64,000 bases of DNA from Actinomadura luzonensis. Its GTDB lineage: Bacteria; Actinomycetota; Actinomycetes; Streptosporangiales; Streptosporangiaceae. The position numbers and the translations under genes were made by a program. The stretch is taken from contig NZ_JAKRKC020000003.1 of NCBI RefSeq assembly GCF_022664455.2, forward strand, positions 1-64,000. Direction: 5' to 3'. This document shows, piece after piece, positions 17,901 through 31,385 of this stretch; position 1 is the stretch's first letter, and every line of letters starts with the position of its first letter. Below the pieces are notes generated by a model. It did not search any database and was not told the origin of the DNA. It saw only the letters and a list, made by a program, of their open reading frames with translations.

Positions 17901-20900
17901 AGGTCGGCGACCGCCCGGCGCAGCACGCCGGGGTCCAGCCGCTCGCGCAGGCGCAGGATCAGCGGCATCGTGTAGGCGGCCGACGGGCCGTCCAGCCGGT
18001 CCAGGAACCACAGCCGCCGCTGCGCGGCCGACAGCGGCACCCGTCCGGGACGCCGCGCGGGTGCCAGGGCGGGCCGGCCGGTCCGGGAGGCCGGGGTGAG
18101 CCGGGCGGCCAGCCCGGCGGCGGTCGGCGCGGCGAACACGTCGCCGAGCGCCACCTCCGCCCCCAGGACGGACCTGATCCTCGCGGCCAGCCGCACGGCG
18201 AGCAGGGAGTGCCCGCCGAGCAGGAAGAAGTCGTCGTGCGCGCCCACCTCGCCGGCGCCCAGCACCTCGCCGAACAGCCGGCACAGCGTGCGCTCCGCCT
18301 CGCCGCGCGGCTCGCCCCCGCGCGCGGGCGCGCCGGGGAGGCCGCGCACGGCGGGCGGGCCCATGGGCGCGATCGCGAGGTCCGCGAGCGGCCGCTCGGG
18401 CCGGGCCGCCGCCTGCCGGACGATCTCCGCGAGCCGGTCGGCGAGCCCTTCGGCGGTGGCGGCGTCGAACAGGTCCGTGCGGAACTCCAGCCGCCCGCCG
18501 CCCGGCCTGAACGCGAACGTCAGGTCGAACTTGGCGACGGGCAGCTCGACCTCCTCCACCGGCAGCCCGGAGTCGCGCTCGTCGGCCACCATGACCTGGA
18601 ACAGCGGGTGCCGGCCGGGCACGCGCACCGGCCGCAGCTCCTCCACCAGCAGGTCGAACGGGGTGTCGGCGTGGTCGAAGGCGGCCAGGTCGGCGGCCCG
18701 CACCCGCTCCAGCAGCTCGCTGAACGCCGGGTCGCCGCCGGTGTGGACCCGCAGCACGACCGGGTTGACGAAGTAGCCGACCAGCTCGGCGAGCGCGTCG
18801 TCCGGCCGCCCGGCGACGGGGGTGCCGACCACGATGTCGGTGCCCGCGCCGAGCCGGGTCAGCAGCGCCGCGACCGCCGCGTGCAGCACCATGAACGGGG
18901 TGCAGCCGGCGCGCCGGGCCAGCTCGTCCACGGCGTCCTGCGGCAGGGCGAAGGCGATCGTCGCGCCGTGCCGGCCGGTCTCGTCGGGGAAGGGCCGGTC
19001 CACGGGGAGGGGCAGCTCGGCGGGCAGGCCGTCGAGCGTGCGCCGCCAGTACGCCAGCTCCCTGGTGAGGCGGCCGGCCGGGTCGTCGCGTTCGCCCAGC
19101 AGCTCGCGCTGCCACAGGGCGTAGTCGGCGTACTGGACGGGCAGCGGCGCGAAGCCGGGGTCGCGGCCCGCCGCCCGGGCCCGGCAGGCGGCGGTCAGGT
19201 CGGACACCAGGGGCCGCAGCGACAGCTCGTCCCCCGCGATGTGGTGCAGCAGCACGGTCAGCCGGTCGCCGTCCAGCCACACCCGCAGCGGCGGCTCGGC
19301 GGCCAGGTCGAAGACGTGCCCGAGGTCGGCGGGGCCGGTCCCGACCGGCGGGTCCACCTCGTCCAGCACCACCTGGTACGGCTCGCCGTCCTCCTCCCGG
19401 AACACGGTCCGCAGCACCTCGTGCCGCCGCATCACGTCGCCCAGCGCCTGCGCCAGCACCGCGCGGTCCACGGGCTCGGCCAGGCGCAGCACGAACGGCA
19501 TGTTGTAGGTGGCCGAGCCGCCCTCCAGCCGATCCTGGAGCCACAGGCTGCGCTGCGCGTGCGACGGCGGCACCCGGTCAGGACGCGGCCGCGGCGTCAG
19601 CGGGGGCCGCCCGGCCGCGACGCCGAGCCGGCCGCTCAGCTCGGCGACGGTCGGCGCGTCGAACAGCGTGCGCACGCCCGCCTCCGCCCCGAGGTCCGCC
19701 CGCAGCCGGCTGACCAGCCGCGCGGCGAGCAGCGAGTGGCCGCCCAGCTCGAAGAAGTCGTCGTCCACGCCCACCCGCGCCACGCCCAGAACCTCGGCGA
19801 ACAGCGCGCACAGCCGCTCTTCCAGCGGCCCGCGCGGCTCCCGTCCCGCGCCGGGCCGGGCGGGGCCGGACAGGGCGGGGTCGGACAGGGCGGGGTCGGG
19901 CAGGGCGCGCCGGTCGACCTTGCCGTTGGGCAGCAGCGGCAGCTCCTCCATCAGCACGAACGCCGACGGGACCAGGTGCCGTGGCAGCACCCCCCGCAGG
20001 TACGCCAGCAGGTCGCGCTCGCCCGCCCGGCCCCGGACGTAGGCGACGAGCCGCCGCCCGCCGGCGCCGCTCCCGCGCACCGCGACCGCGGCCTCGGCCA
20101 CCCCGGGGCAGGCGGCCAGCGCGGCCTCGACCTCGCCGGGCTCGATCCGGAACCCGCGGATCTTCACCTGGTCGTCGGCCCGCCCGGCGAACTCCAGCCG
20201 GCCCTCCCGCCACCGCGCGAGGTCCCCGGTCCGGTACATGCGGGCGCCCGGCGGGCCGTACGGGCAGGGCACGAACCGCTCGGCGGTCAGCCCCGGCCGC
20301 CCCAGGTAGCCGCGCGCCAGCCCGGCCCCGGCGAGGTACAGCTCGCCCGTCACGCCGGGCGGCGCCGGGCGCAGCATCGTGTCCAGCACCAGCGCGCGGA
20401 CGCCGGGGACCGGCCCCGCCGTGCCGTCCTGCCTGCGCACGTAGGCGTCCACCGTGCACTCGGTGGGGCCGTACAGGTCGCGGGCGACCACGCCGGGCAG
20501 CGCGCACACGCGCCGCCACAGCGGTCCTGGCACCGCCTCGCCGCCGACCGCGATCACGGCCGGCCGGTACGGGCCGTCCTCCAGCGCGGGCAGCAGCGAC
20601 GCCAGGTACGACGGCGTCACGTCCAGGTAGTCGACGCGGTGCTCGGCCAGGTACGCCGCCAGCAGCTCGGGATCCTGGTACGTGGCGTCGTCCAGGACGT
20701 GCAGCTCGTGCCCGGCGAGCATCCACAGCAGCGGGTCCACGGAGGCGTCGAACGAGAACGACGCGCTGTGCGCCACCCGCAGCCGCCGCCCGGTGGCCGC
20801 GACCGCCTCGGCGATGACGTCGGCCTCGTGCGCGGCCAGCAGGTTGGCGACCGCGCCGTGCGGCACCACGACGCCCTTGGGGCGGCCGGTGGAGCCGGAG

Positions 20901-22656
20901 GTGTAGATGACGTACGCCGGGTGCTCGGGACGGACGGCGGCCGGAGCCCCTGGTTCCCGCCGCGGGAGGTCGTCCAGCAGGAGCAGCCGGCCGGCCGGCA
21001 CCGGCGGCAGGCCGGCGGCGGTCGCGGCGTCGGTGACGACGGCGGCGACGCGGGCGTCACCGAGCATGAGCGCGATCCGGTCGGCCGGGTAGCCGGGATC
21101 GACCGGCAGGTACGCCGCGCCGGAGCGCCACACCGCGAGCACGGCCGCCACCAGGTCCAGGCCGCGCGGCAGCGCCAGGGCCACCACGTCCTCGGGTCCG
21201 GCGCCGATCGCCCCGGCCAGCCGGTCGGCCCGCGCGGACAGCTCGGCGTAGGTGAGCGCGCCGCCCCGCGCGTCCACGACGGCCGTGGCGTCCGGCGTGG
21301 CGGCGCAGCGCTCGGCGAGGGCCCCGGCCAGGGTGCGGGCGGGAGCGGGCCCTTGCGTGCCCGCCCGCGCGCCGAGCACCTGGTCGCGCTCGTCCTCCTC
21401 CAGCAGGTCGAGCAGTCCGATCGGCCGGTCGGGGGCGGCGGCCAGCTGCTCCAGCGCGGCGGCCAGGCGGCGGGCGGCGCGCCCGGCCTCGGCCGCGGTG
21501 ACCGGTCCCTCCCGGTACGACACCTCCAGGCGCAGCCGCTCCCCCGGGCGGGCGCAGACGGTGATCGGGTAGTGGGTGGCGTCGCGTTCCTCGACGCCCT
21601 CGACGACCAGGCCGCCCGTGCCGGTCAGCCCCGTCGGATGGTTCTCGAACAGCACCAGCGTGTCGAACAGCTCGCCCAGGCCCGCCGCGCCCTGGATCTC
21701 GGCCAGCCCGAGGTGCTGGTGGTCGGCCAGGCGGGCGTGGGCGTCGCGGAGCCGGGCGAGGTGCGCGGTGACCGGCTCGTGCGGGCGCAGCCGTACCCGT
21801 ACGGGGAGGGTGTTGATGAGCAGGCCGACCAGGCGCTCGGCCCCCGGCAGCTCGGCCGGGCGGCCCGAGACCGTGGTGCCGAGCACCACGTCGTCGCGGC
21901 CGGTGAGCGTCCCGAGCACGAGCGCCCAGGCGGTCTGCACGACCATGCTCAGGGTGGCGCGCGAGGCGCGGGCCAGCGCGGCGAGGCGTCCGGTCAGCTC
22001 GGCGGGCAGCTCGGCGACGACCTCGCGGACCGGGCCGGGCCCGGCCGCCGGGCCGGCCACCAGGGTCGGCTCGGCGAGGCCGGCCAGGTGGTCGCGCCAG
22101 GCGGCGCGCGCGGCCTCGGCGTCCCGTCCGGCCAGCCAGGCCAGGTGGTCCTTGAACGGCGGCGCGGGCAGCGGCTCCGCTCCGCCGTACAGGTCGAACA
22201 GCTCCCGCAGCAGCAGGTGCAGCGACCAGCCGTCGAGCACCAGATGGTGGTTGGCGACGAGCAGCAGGTGCCGGTCCGGTGCCTGCCGCACCAGCGTGAA
22301 CCGCACCAGCGGCGGCGCCGCCAGGTCGAACGCCGCCCGCCGGTCCCGCTCGATCACCTCCGCCGCGTCGCCGCCGGTCAGGTCCGCCTCGTCCCACCGC
22401 AGGGCGGCGCGGGCCGCGATGACCTGCACCGGCTGGCCGTTCCTGCGGCGGCGGAAGGCCGCGCGCAGCGGGTCGTGGCGGGCCAGCAGGCGCTCGGCGG
22501 CGGCGCGCAGGGCCGCCGCGTCCAGGGGGCCGCGCAGGCGCACGGTCGTGTGCACGGTGTACGGGTCTTCCTCGCCGTGCAGGGCGTGGAAGAACAGGCC
22601 CTCCTGGAGGGGGGTGAGCGGCCAGACGTCCTTGATCTTCTTGGCCTCGGGGCCGG

Positions 22657-22660
<4 letters not shown>
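14816..22660 (-). CDS. NRPS, N-terminal part before the frameshift: C-A-T-C-T-C-A-T
   Basis: Starts at GTG 22660, overlapping the previous stop (GTGA). Order by residue: C1 (NHHLVLDGWS near 140), A1 (YTSGSTG near 590), T1 (LGGHSLL near 975), C2 (HHIAGDE near 1140), T2 (near 1485, no A between), C3 (HHVAGDE near 1650), A2 (YTSGSTG near 2110), T3 (near 2500). Homology stops near residue 2545 (about 15,030); the following 70 residues to the stop at 14816 are arginine-rich out-of-frame sequence. Residues read at the A-domain specificity positions are D-A-D-D-A-G-L-V-D-K for A1 and D-V-W-A-L-G-A-V-N-K for A2. I cannot assign either securely. The acidic pair in A1 suggests a polar or cationic side chain, and hydroxyornithine derivatives fit the locus. 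Confidence 0.88.
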
Positions 22661-25772
<3,112 letters not shown>

Positions 25773-25776
<4 letters not shown>

Positions 25777-27044
25777 TGCGCCGGCTCCAGCACGGAGGAG
25801 GCGAGCGAGTCGACGATCTCCCCGGCGCGCACGGCCGTGGTGGACAGCAGCGTCGCGGTGAGCCCGTGTGTGTGCTCGGTCGCGCCCTGGAGGTAGATGC
25901 CGCAGGTCAGCTCGGGCGTGGTGCGGACCCGGTGGTCGCGGTCCACCAGCAGCGCGCCGTGCTCGTCGCGCAGGCAGTAGCGGCCGGCCGCGCCGAGCAG
26001 GTCCAGCGGGTCCACCGGGCGGTAGCCGGTCGCGTAGACGACGACGTCCGCGCGCAGCTCCTCGACCTCGCCGCTGACCAGCGACCGGACGTGCACGCGC
26101 ACCTCGTCGGGACGGGTCTCCAGGCCGACGGCGCGCGACAGGTTGAGCACCCGCAGCCGCTCGACGCCGGCGACCTTCTCCCGGTACGCCCGCCCGAACA
26201 GCTCCTGGAGCAGGTCGAGGTCCACGACCGAGTAGTTGGTGTTGGCGTGGTAGTCCATGATCATGCGCTTGACCTCGTGGGGGGCGTCGTAGAAACGGTC
26301 CACGGCGGCCGGGTCGAAGACGCTGTTGGCGAAGGGGCTGTCGTCGGCGGGGCTGTAGCCGTACCGGGAGAAGACGGCGCAGACCTGGGCGGAGGGGAAG
26401 CTGCTGTGCAGGTGCTCGACCACCTCGGCGGCGCTCTGCCCGGCGCCGACCACCACGAACCTGCGCGGCCGCTCGACCGGCAGGTCCGCCAGCCGGTGCA
26501 TCAGCTCCTGGCTGTGCCACACCCGCTCGCCCGCCACCACGCCCTGGGGCAGGACGGGCCGGAGGCCGGCGGCCAGCACGACGTTGCGCGCCCGGTAGGT
26601 GGTCAGCTCGCCGCGCTGGGCGACGATGTCGAGGTGGGCGACGGTGCCGCCGTCGTGGACGGGCTGGATGGTGACCGCCTCGGCGCCGTAGGACACCTGG
26701 TGCTCGAAGCGGGCCGCCACCCACTCCAGGTAGTCGTGGAACTCCAGGCGCGTGGGGTACATCGTCTTCTGGTTGATGAAGTCGGCGAGCCGGCCCTTGG
26801 CGTGCAGGTAGCTGACGAAGCTGTGGGGGCTCGCCGGGTTGCGCATGGTGACGAGGTCCTTCAGGAAGGACACCTGCATGGTCGCGCCCTCGATGAGCAT
26901 GCCCCGGTGCCAGCCGAACGACGGCTGCCGCTCCAGGAACAGGGCCGACAGCGCCGGTGAGCGCGGCTCGGACAGCGCGACGGCGAGGGCGAGGTTGGAC
27001 GGGCCGAAGCCGATTCCGACGAGGTCGTAGGCCGGGGTCACCAC
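25773..27044 (-). CDS. L-ornithine/L-lysine N-monooxygenase (SidA/IucD/PvdA family)
   Basis: A 423-residue flavin-dependent N-hydroxylase that makes the hydroxamate precursor of a siderophore. FAD motif GIGFGPSNLALAVAL lies near residues 10-24, the conserved substrate-side segment MQVSFLKDLVTMRNP near 57-71, the NADPH motif VVVGAGQSAAEVVEHL near 195, and the late ATGY motif near 345. Family members hydroxylate the side-chain nitrogen of ornithine (PvdA/SidA) or lysine (IucD); ornithine is more common in actinomycete NRPS loci, so I favour it. It begins with two GTG codons (27044, 27041) right at the stop of the acetyltransferase gene and is coupled to the A-T-E NRPS downstream. Confidence 0.92.
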
Positions 27045-27616
27045 TGAGGAAGGTCCTCCTGCGTACGCGGGTACACCATCAGGGCCGCCGTCTTGTGCGG
27101 CATCGTCACCTCTCCCGTCCGGACGAACCCGGCGGCGGTGAACGCCCGCACGGAGGGCTCGTTGCGGACGTCCGGCTCGGCCACGACGCGGGTGCAGCGT
27201 CCGTCGGCCGCGAGCAGGCCCTCGGCGACGGCGCGGAGCAGCGTGCGGCCGAGGCCGCGGGCGAGGTTGCGCTCGTCGCCGATGGCGATGTGCACGCCGA
27301 GGTCGTGCGGCCGGTACGGGTACAGCGGCGCCAGCCGGTCCCGCAGCACCCGGTACAGCTCCAGGTAGGCGACCGGTTCACCGTCCAGGTGGGCCAGGCA
27401 CGGCCGGGAGTGCTCGCCCTCCGCCTGGCGGGCGATCTCCCGCGCCCACCGCTCGTACGGCCAGGCCTGGTCCCAGGGGGCGGCCACGTGCGGCCGGTTC
27501 ATCCAGTCGTGCACCACGGCGACGGCTTCGGCGCCCGGCTCGATGGGGGCGACCCGCCAGCCGTCCCTCAGCGAGGGGATCGGCGGCGCGCCGACCTCCT
27601 CCACGTACACGTCCAC
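27038..27616 (-). CDS. Siderophore GNAT acyltransferase (IucB/AlcB/RhbD-like)
   Basis: A 192-residue GNAT of the group that acylates N-hydroxy-ornithine or N-hydroxy-lysine. Typical pieces are PYERWAREI, YLELYRVLRDRLAPLYPY, HIAIGDERNLARGLGRTLL (acetyl-CoA loop) and AEPDVRNEPSVRAFTAAGF. GTG 27616 is chosen because AGGAGG at 27621-27626 lies just upstream, and because a longer start at 27670 would place the iron box inside the coding region. It is the first gene of the siderophore operon. With the N-monooxygenase it should give N-acetyl (or other N-acyl) N-hydroxy amino acid building blocks for the NRPS. Confidence 0.88.
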   Translation of the reverse strand: MDVYVEEVGAPPIPSLRDGWRVAPIEPGAEAVAVVHDWMNRPHVAAPWDQAWPYERWAREIARQAEGEHSRPCLAHLDGEPVAYLELYRVLRDRLAPLYPYRPHDLGVHIAIGDERNLARGLGRTLLRAVAEGLLAADGRCTRVVAEPDVRNEPSVRAFTAAGFVRTGEVTMPHKTAALMVYPRTQEDLPQW

Positions 27617-27630
27617 TCGTCCTCCTGAAG

Positions 27631-27649
27631 TTAGGTATGCCTTACCTAA
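27631..27649. promoter_or_regulatory. DtxR/IdeR-type iron box for the siderophore biosynthesis operon
   Basis: TTAGGTATGCCTTACCTAA is a near-perfect 19-bp dyad that matches the DtxR/IdeR consensus at 16 of 19 positions. It lies 5 nt upstream of the ribosome site of the first biosynthetic gene on the minus strand, so Fe-bound repressor would block transcription when iron is sufficient. Confidence 0.85.
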
Positions 27650-27737
27650 GCTGAGAGCCACGCACAACAAAACATCGATTGCGTGAAGCCGTCAAGCCGC
27701 GACGGGGGGCCGCTCTTCAGTCAACGGGTAGGGAATG

Positions 27738-27756
27738 TTAGGTTAGCCTCGCCTTA
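27738..27756. promoter_or_regulatory. DtxR/IdeR-type iron box for the ABC exporter genes
   Basis: TTAGGTTAGCCTCGCCTTA matches the DtxR/IdeR consensus at about 16 of 19 positions, with a perfect left half. It lies 31 nt before the TTG start of the first exporter gene. The biosynthetic operon has its own box about 90 bp away, so the two divergent transcripts appear to be controlled in parallel by iron. Confidence 0.82.
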
Positions 27757-27786
27757 GCGACAACGATCTCTTGCGAGGAGCGCGGC

Positions 27787-29448
27787 TTGCACACCGGGCG
27801 GGACGTACTGCTGCGCACGGTCAGGAGCAAGTGGCGCGGGCTCGCCGCCGGCTCCCTGCTCGGCGCCGGCCACCAGGCGGGCGAGGCCCTGGTGCCCGTG
27901 CTCATCGGCCTGGCCGTCGACGAGGCCGTCGCCGGCGGCGACTGGGGACGGCTGCTGGTGTGGCTGGGCGTCCTCGCCGCCGTCTACGTCGGCCTGTCGT
28001 TCAGCTACCGCTTCGGCGCCCGCGCCGGGGAGCGCGCCGCCGAGGAGGCCGCGCACGAGCTGCGCGTCGCCGTGGTCGCCCGGGTGCTGCACCCCGGCGG
28101 CGGCGCGGACGAGGGCCGCCTGCCCGGGGCGCTGACCGGCATCGCCACCGAGGACGTCCGGCGGGTCGGCGCGGTGCTCATGGCCGTGCTGGCCGGCGTC
28201 GCCGCGCTGACCGGCCTGGTCGTGGCCGGCGTGCTGCTGCTCCGCACCTCGGTCGGGCTGGGCCTGATCGTGCTGGCCGGCACGCCCGCCCTGCTGTGGC
28301 TGGGGCACCTGCTCAGCAAGCCGCTGGAACGCCGCAGCGCCGTCGAGCAGGAGCACGCCGCGCGCGCCTCCGGCATGGCCGCCGACCTGGTGGCCGGGCT
28401 CCGGGTGCTCAAGGGCATCGGGGCCGAGCGGGCCGCGCTCGACCGGTACCGGCGTACCAGCCGGGACTCCCTCGGCGCCACCCTGCGCGCCGCCCGCGCC
28501 GAAGCCCTGCAGAACGGCGTCGTGCTCGCCCTCACCGGCGCCTTCATCGCACTGATCGCGCTGGCCGGCGGCGTCTTCGCCACCAGCGGGGCCATCACCC
28601 TGGGACAGCTCGTCTCGGCGGTCGGGCTCGCCCTCTTCCTGCAGGGGCCGCTCCAGCTCCTCGCCTGGGTGAACGCCGAGCTCGCGCAGGCCAGGGCCTC
28701 GGCGGCGCGGGTCGCGGCGCTGCTGTCCGCGCCGCCCGCCGTACCGGCCGGACCGCGCGAGCTGCCGGCGGAGGTGCGGGGCGCGCTGCGGCTGCGCTCG
28801 GTGACGCACGGCCCGCTGCGGGACCTGGACCTGGAGATCGCGGCCGGCGAGCTGGTCGGAGTGGCCGCCACCGACCCGGCGGCGGCCGCGTCCCTGGTGC
28901 GCTGCCTCGGCCGCCACGCCGACCCCGAGTCCGGGACGGTCGAGCTGGACGGGGTGCCGCTGCGCGAGCTGGACCCGGGGCGGCTGCGGGAGGCGGTGCT
29001 GGTGGCCGAGCACGAGGCCGTGCTCTTCGAGGGCACCATCACCACGAACGTCCGCCCGCCCGCCGCCACCGCCCCGCCGGCGGACGCGCTGGCCGCCGCC
29101 TGCGCGACCGACCTGCCGCCCGACACCCCCGTCAGCGAACGCGGCGGCTCCCTGTCCGGCGGCCAGCGCCAGCGCGTCGCCCTGGCCAGGGCCCTCGCCG
29201 CCGCACGCCCGGTCCTCGTCCTGCACGACCCCACCACCGCCGTGGACGCCGTCACCGAGGCGCGCATCGCGGACGGCATCCGGCGTCTGCGCCGGAACCG
29301 CACCACGGTGCTCGTGACCACCAGCCCCGCGCTGCTCGCCGTGACCGACCGCGTGCTGCTCCTGCACGACGGCCGCGTCACCGACACCGCCCCCCACACC
29401 GACCTGCTCGAACGCAACCCCGGCTACCAGGCGACGGTACTCCCATGA
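27787..29448 (+). CDS. ABC exporter half-transporter with degenerate ATP-binding motifs
   Basis: A 553-residue TMD-NBD half-transporter. The membrane domain (about 1-310) has about six helices. The NBD (about 335-553) keeps a perfect signature (LSGGQRQRVALARAL near 458), but the Walker A position reads VGVAATDPAAAAS without the Gly-Lys-Ser/Thr. The residue after the Walker B aspartate is Pro (LVLHDPTTAVD) instead of Glu, and the H-loop His is missing (VTTSPALL). It can therefore supply the signature of one ATP site but not bind ATP productively on its own Walker side. TTG start with GAGGAG 6 nt upstream; ATGA overlap with the partner gene. Probably exports the siderophore; the substrate is inference from its iron box and position. 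Confidence 0.9.
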   Translation: MHTGRDVLLRTVRSKWRGLAAGSLLGAGHQAGEALVPVLIGLAVDEAVAGGDWGRLLVWLGVLAAVYVGLSFSYRFGARAGERAAEEAAHELRVAVVARVLHPGGGADEGRLPGALTGIATEDVRRVGAVLMAVLAGVAALTGLVVAGVLLLRTSVGLGLIVLAGTPALLWLGHLLSKPLERRSAVEQEHAARASGMAADLVAGLRVLKGIGAERAALDRYRRTSRDSLGATLRAARAEALQNGVVLALTGAFIALIALAGGVFATSGAITLGQLVSAVGLALFLQGPLQLLAWVNAELAQARASAARVAALLSAPPAVPAGPRELPAEVRGALRLRSVTHGPLRDLDLEIAAGELVGVAATDPAAAASLVRCLGRHADPESGTVELDGVPLRELDPGRLREAVLVAEHEAVLFEGTITTNVRPPAATAPPADALAAACATDLPPDTPVSERGGSLSGGQRQRVALARALAAARPVLVLHDPTTAVDAVTEARIADGIRRLRRNRTTVLVTTSPALLAVTDRVLLLHDGRVTDTAPHTDLLERNPGYQATVLP

Positions 29449-31385
29449 CCCCCACCCCGCCCCAGCCCCACTCGGCCCCGCCCCAGCCCCAGCCCCATTC
29501 GGCCCAGCCTCAGCCCCAGCCCCATTCGGCCCAGCCTCAGCCCCACCCGGCCCCGGCCCAGCCCCATTCGGCCCCGCCCCAGTCGGTCCCGCCCCAGTCG
29601 GCCCCGCCCCAACCGCAGAAGCCGCCCGCCCACCACGACCGGGAGCCGTCACCCGATCCCTCCGCCCGGGAGCCGCTGCCCACCGCCTCCCCGGCCCGCA
29701 CCCGCGCGGCCGTCCGGGACCTCGTCCGCCCGCACCGCCGCACCGCCCTCGCCGGTTTCGGCCTGCTCATCGCGGCCACCTCCGTGGGCCTGCTCATCCA
29801 GCCGCTGCTCGGCCACCTCGTCGACCAGGTGGCGGGCCACGAGCCCGCCACCGCGCTGGCCGCGCCCGCCGGGCTGCTGGTCCTCGTCGGCCTGGCCCAG
29901 GGCGCGCTCACCGCGTGGGGTCTGACGCTGGTGGCCAAGCTGGGCGAGACCGCCCTGGCCGACCTGCGGGAACGCTTCGTCGCCCGCGCCCTCGCGCTGC
30001 CCCTGGAACGCGCCGAGCGCGCGGGCTCCGGCGACCTGACCGCCCGGGTGACGGGCGACGTGGCGCGCGTGGCCGAGGCCGTGCGCACGGCGCTGCCCGC
30101 GCTGGCCGGGTCGCTGCTGTCGATCGTCCTGACGCTGGCCGCCCTGGCCCTGCTCGACTGGCGGTTCCTGGTGGCGGCGCTGCTGGCCGTGCCCGTGCAG
30201 GCGCACACCGCCCGCTGGTACCTCCGCCACGCCGTCCCGATCTACGCCGCCGAGCGGCTGGCGGTCGGCGAGCAGCAACAACAACTGCTCGACACCATCG
30301 CGGGGGCGTCCACCGTGCGGGCCTTCCGGAGCGAGGCCGAGCACCTGGAGCGGGTCACGGGCCGCTCACGCGCCGCGGTGGAGCTGACGATGCGCGGGGT
30401 CGGCCTGATGCTGCGCTTCTACAGCCGCCTGCACGTGGCCGAGTACGTCGGCCTCGCCGCCGTCCTCGCGGCCGGCGTCCTGCTGGTCCGCGACGGCTCG
30501 GCCACCATCGGCACCGCCACGGCCGCCGCCCTGTACTTCCACAACCTGTTCGGCCCGATCAACACCGCGCTCGCCCTGCTCGACGACGCCCAGTCGGCGA
30601 CAGCCGCCCTCGCCCGCATCGTCGGCGTCACCGCGCCGGACCACGAGCCCGGCCCGCCCCCCGAACCCACCGGGAACCACGCGGGGGTGACCGTGCGCGG
30701 CCTCACCCACGCCTACGAGCCCGGCCGCCCGGTCCTGCGCGGCATCGACCTCGCCATCCGCCCGGGAGAACGCGTGGCCCTGGTCGGCGCGAGCGGCGCG
30801 GGCAAGACCACGCTGGCCAAGCTGGTCGCCGGCGTGCACGAGCCCACCGCCGGCGTCGTCGAGAAGCCGCCCGGCGTCGCCATGGTGACCCAGGAGGTGC
30901 ACGTCTTCGCCGGCCCCCTGGCCGACGACCTGCGCCTGGCCCGCCCGGACGCCACCGACGACGACCTGCGCGCCGCCCTGTCCACGGTGGACGCCCTCAC
31001 CTGGGTGGAGGCGCTGCCCGACGGCCTCGCCACCGTCGTCGGCGAGGGCGGCCACCGCCTGACCGGCGCGCAGCGGCAACAGCTCGCCCTGGCCCGGCTG
31101 GTCCTGGCCGACCCGGCCGTGGCGATCCTCGACGAGGCGACGGCCGAGGCCGGCAGCGTGGGCGCCCGCGTCCTGGAGCGCGCCGTCGAACGCGCCGTGG
31201 ACGGCCGCACCGCCCTCATCGTCGCCCACCGCCTCACCCAGGCCGCCACCGCCGACACCGTGGTCGTCCTGGAGGACGGCCGGATCGTGGAACGCGGCTC
31301 CCACGACGACCTCCGCACCGCCGACGGCCCCTACGCCACCCACTGGGCCGCCTGGTCCACCCACCGCCCGCGACCCCCCGCCTGA
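29445..31385 (+). CDS. ABC exporter half-transporter with proline-rich N-terminus
   Basis: A 646-residue TMD-NBD partner of the upstream half-transporter. Residues 4-60 are low-complexity, built from repeats such as PQPHSA. The membrane domain is about 85-380. The NBD has an intact Walker A (VGASGAGKTTL), an intact Walker B with catalytic Glu (VAILDEATAEA) and an H-loop His (LIVAHRL), but a degraded signature LTGAQRQQ. Its motifs are the exact complement of those lost in the partner, so the heterodimer should have one competent ATP site, as known for TM287/288-type exporters. The start overlaps the partner's stop (ATGA). Confidence 0.9.
   Translation: MTPTPPQPHSAPPQPQPHSAQPQPQPHSAQPQPHPAPAQPHSAPPQSVPPQSAPPQPQKPPAHHDREPSPDPSAREPLPTASPARTRAAVRDLVRPHRRTALAGFGLLIAATSVGLLIQPLLGHLVDQVAGHEPATALAAPAGLLVLVGLAQGALTAWGLTLVAKLGETALADLRERFVARALALPLERAERAGSGDLTARVTGDVARVAEAVRTALPALAGSLLSIVLTLAALALLDWRFLVAALLAVPVQAHTARWYLRHAVPIYAAERLAVGEQQQQLLDTIAGASTVRAFRSEAEHLERVTGRSRAAVELTMRGVGLMLRFYSRLHVAEYVGLAAVLAAGVLLVRDGSATIGTATAAALYFHNLFGPINTALALLDDAQSATAALARIVGVTAPDHEPGPPPEPTGNHAGVTVRGLTHAYEPGRPVLRGIDLAIRPGERVALVGASGAGKTTLAKLVAGVHEPTAGVVEKPPGVAMVTQEVHVFAGPLADDLRLARPDATDDDLRAALSTVDALTWVEALPDGLATVVGEGGHRLTGAQRQQLALARLVLADPAVAILDEATAEAGSVGARVLERAVERAVDGRTALIVAHRLTQAATADTVVVLEDGRIVERGSHDDLRTADGPYATHWAAWSTHRPRPPA
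29457..29610. repeat. In-frame tandem repeats encoding a Pro/Gln/His-rich N-terminal tail
   Basis: Imperfect units containing CCCCAGCCCCATTCGGCCC recur through this interval and encode PQPHSA/PQPQPHSA peptides at the N-terminus of the second exporter subunit. The repeat composition (C-rich on the plus strand) differs from the flanking membrane-domain sequence. Confidence 0.8.
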
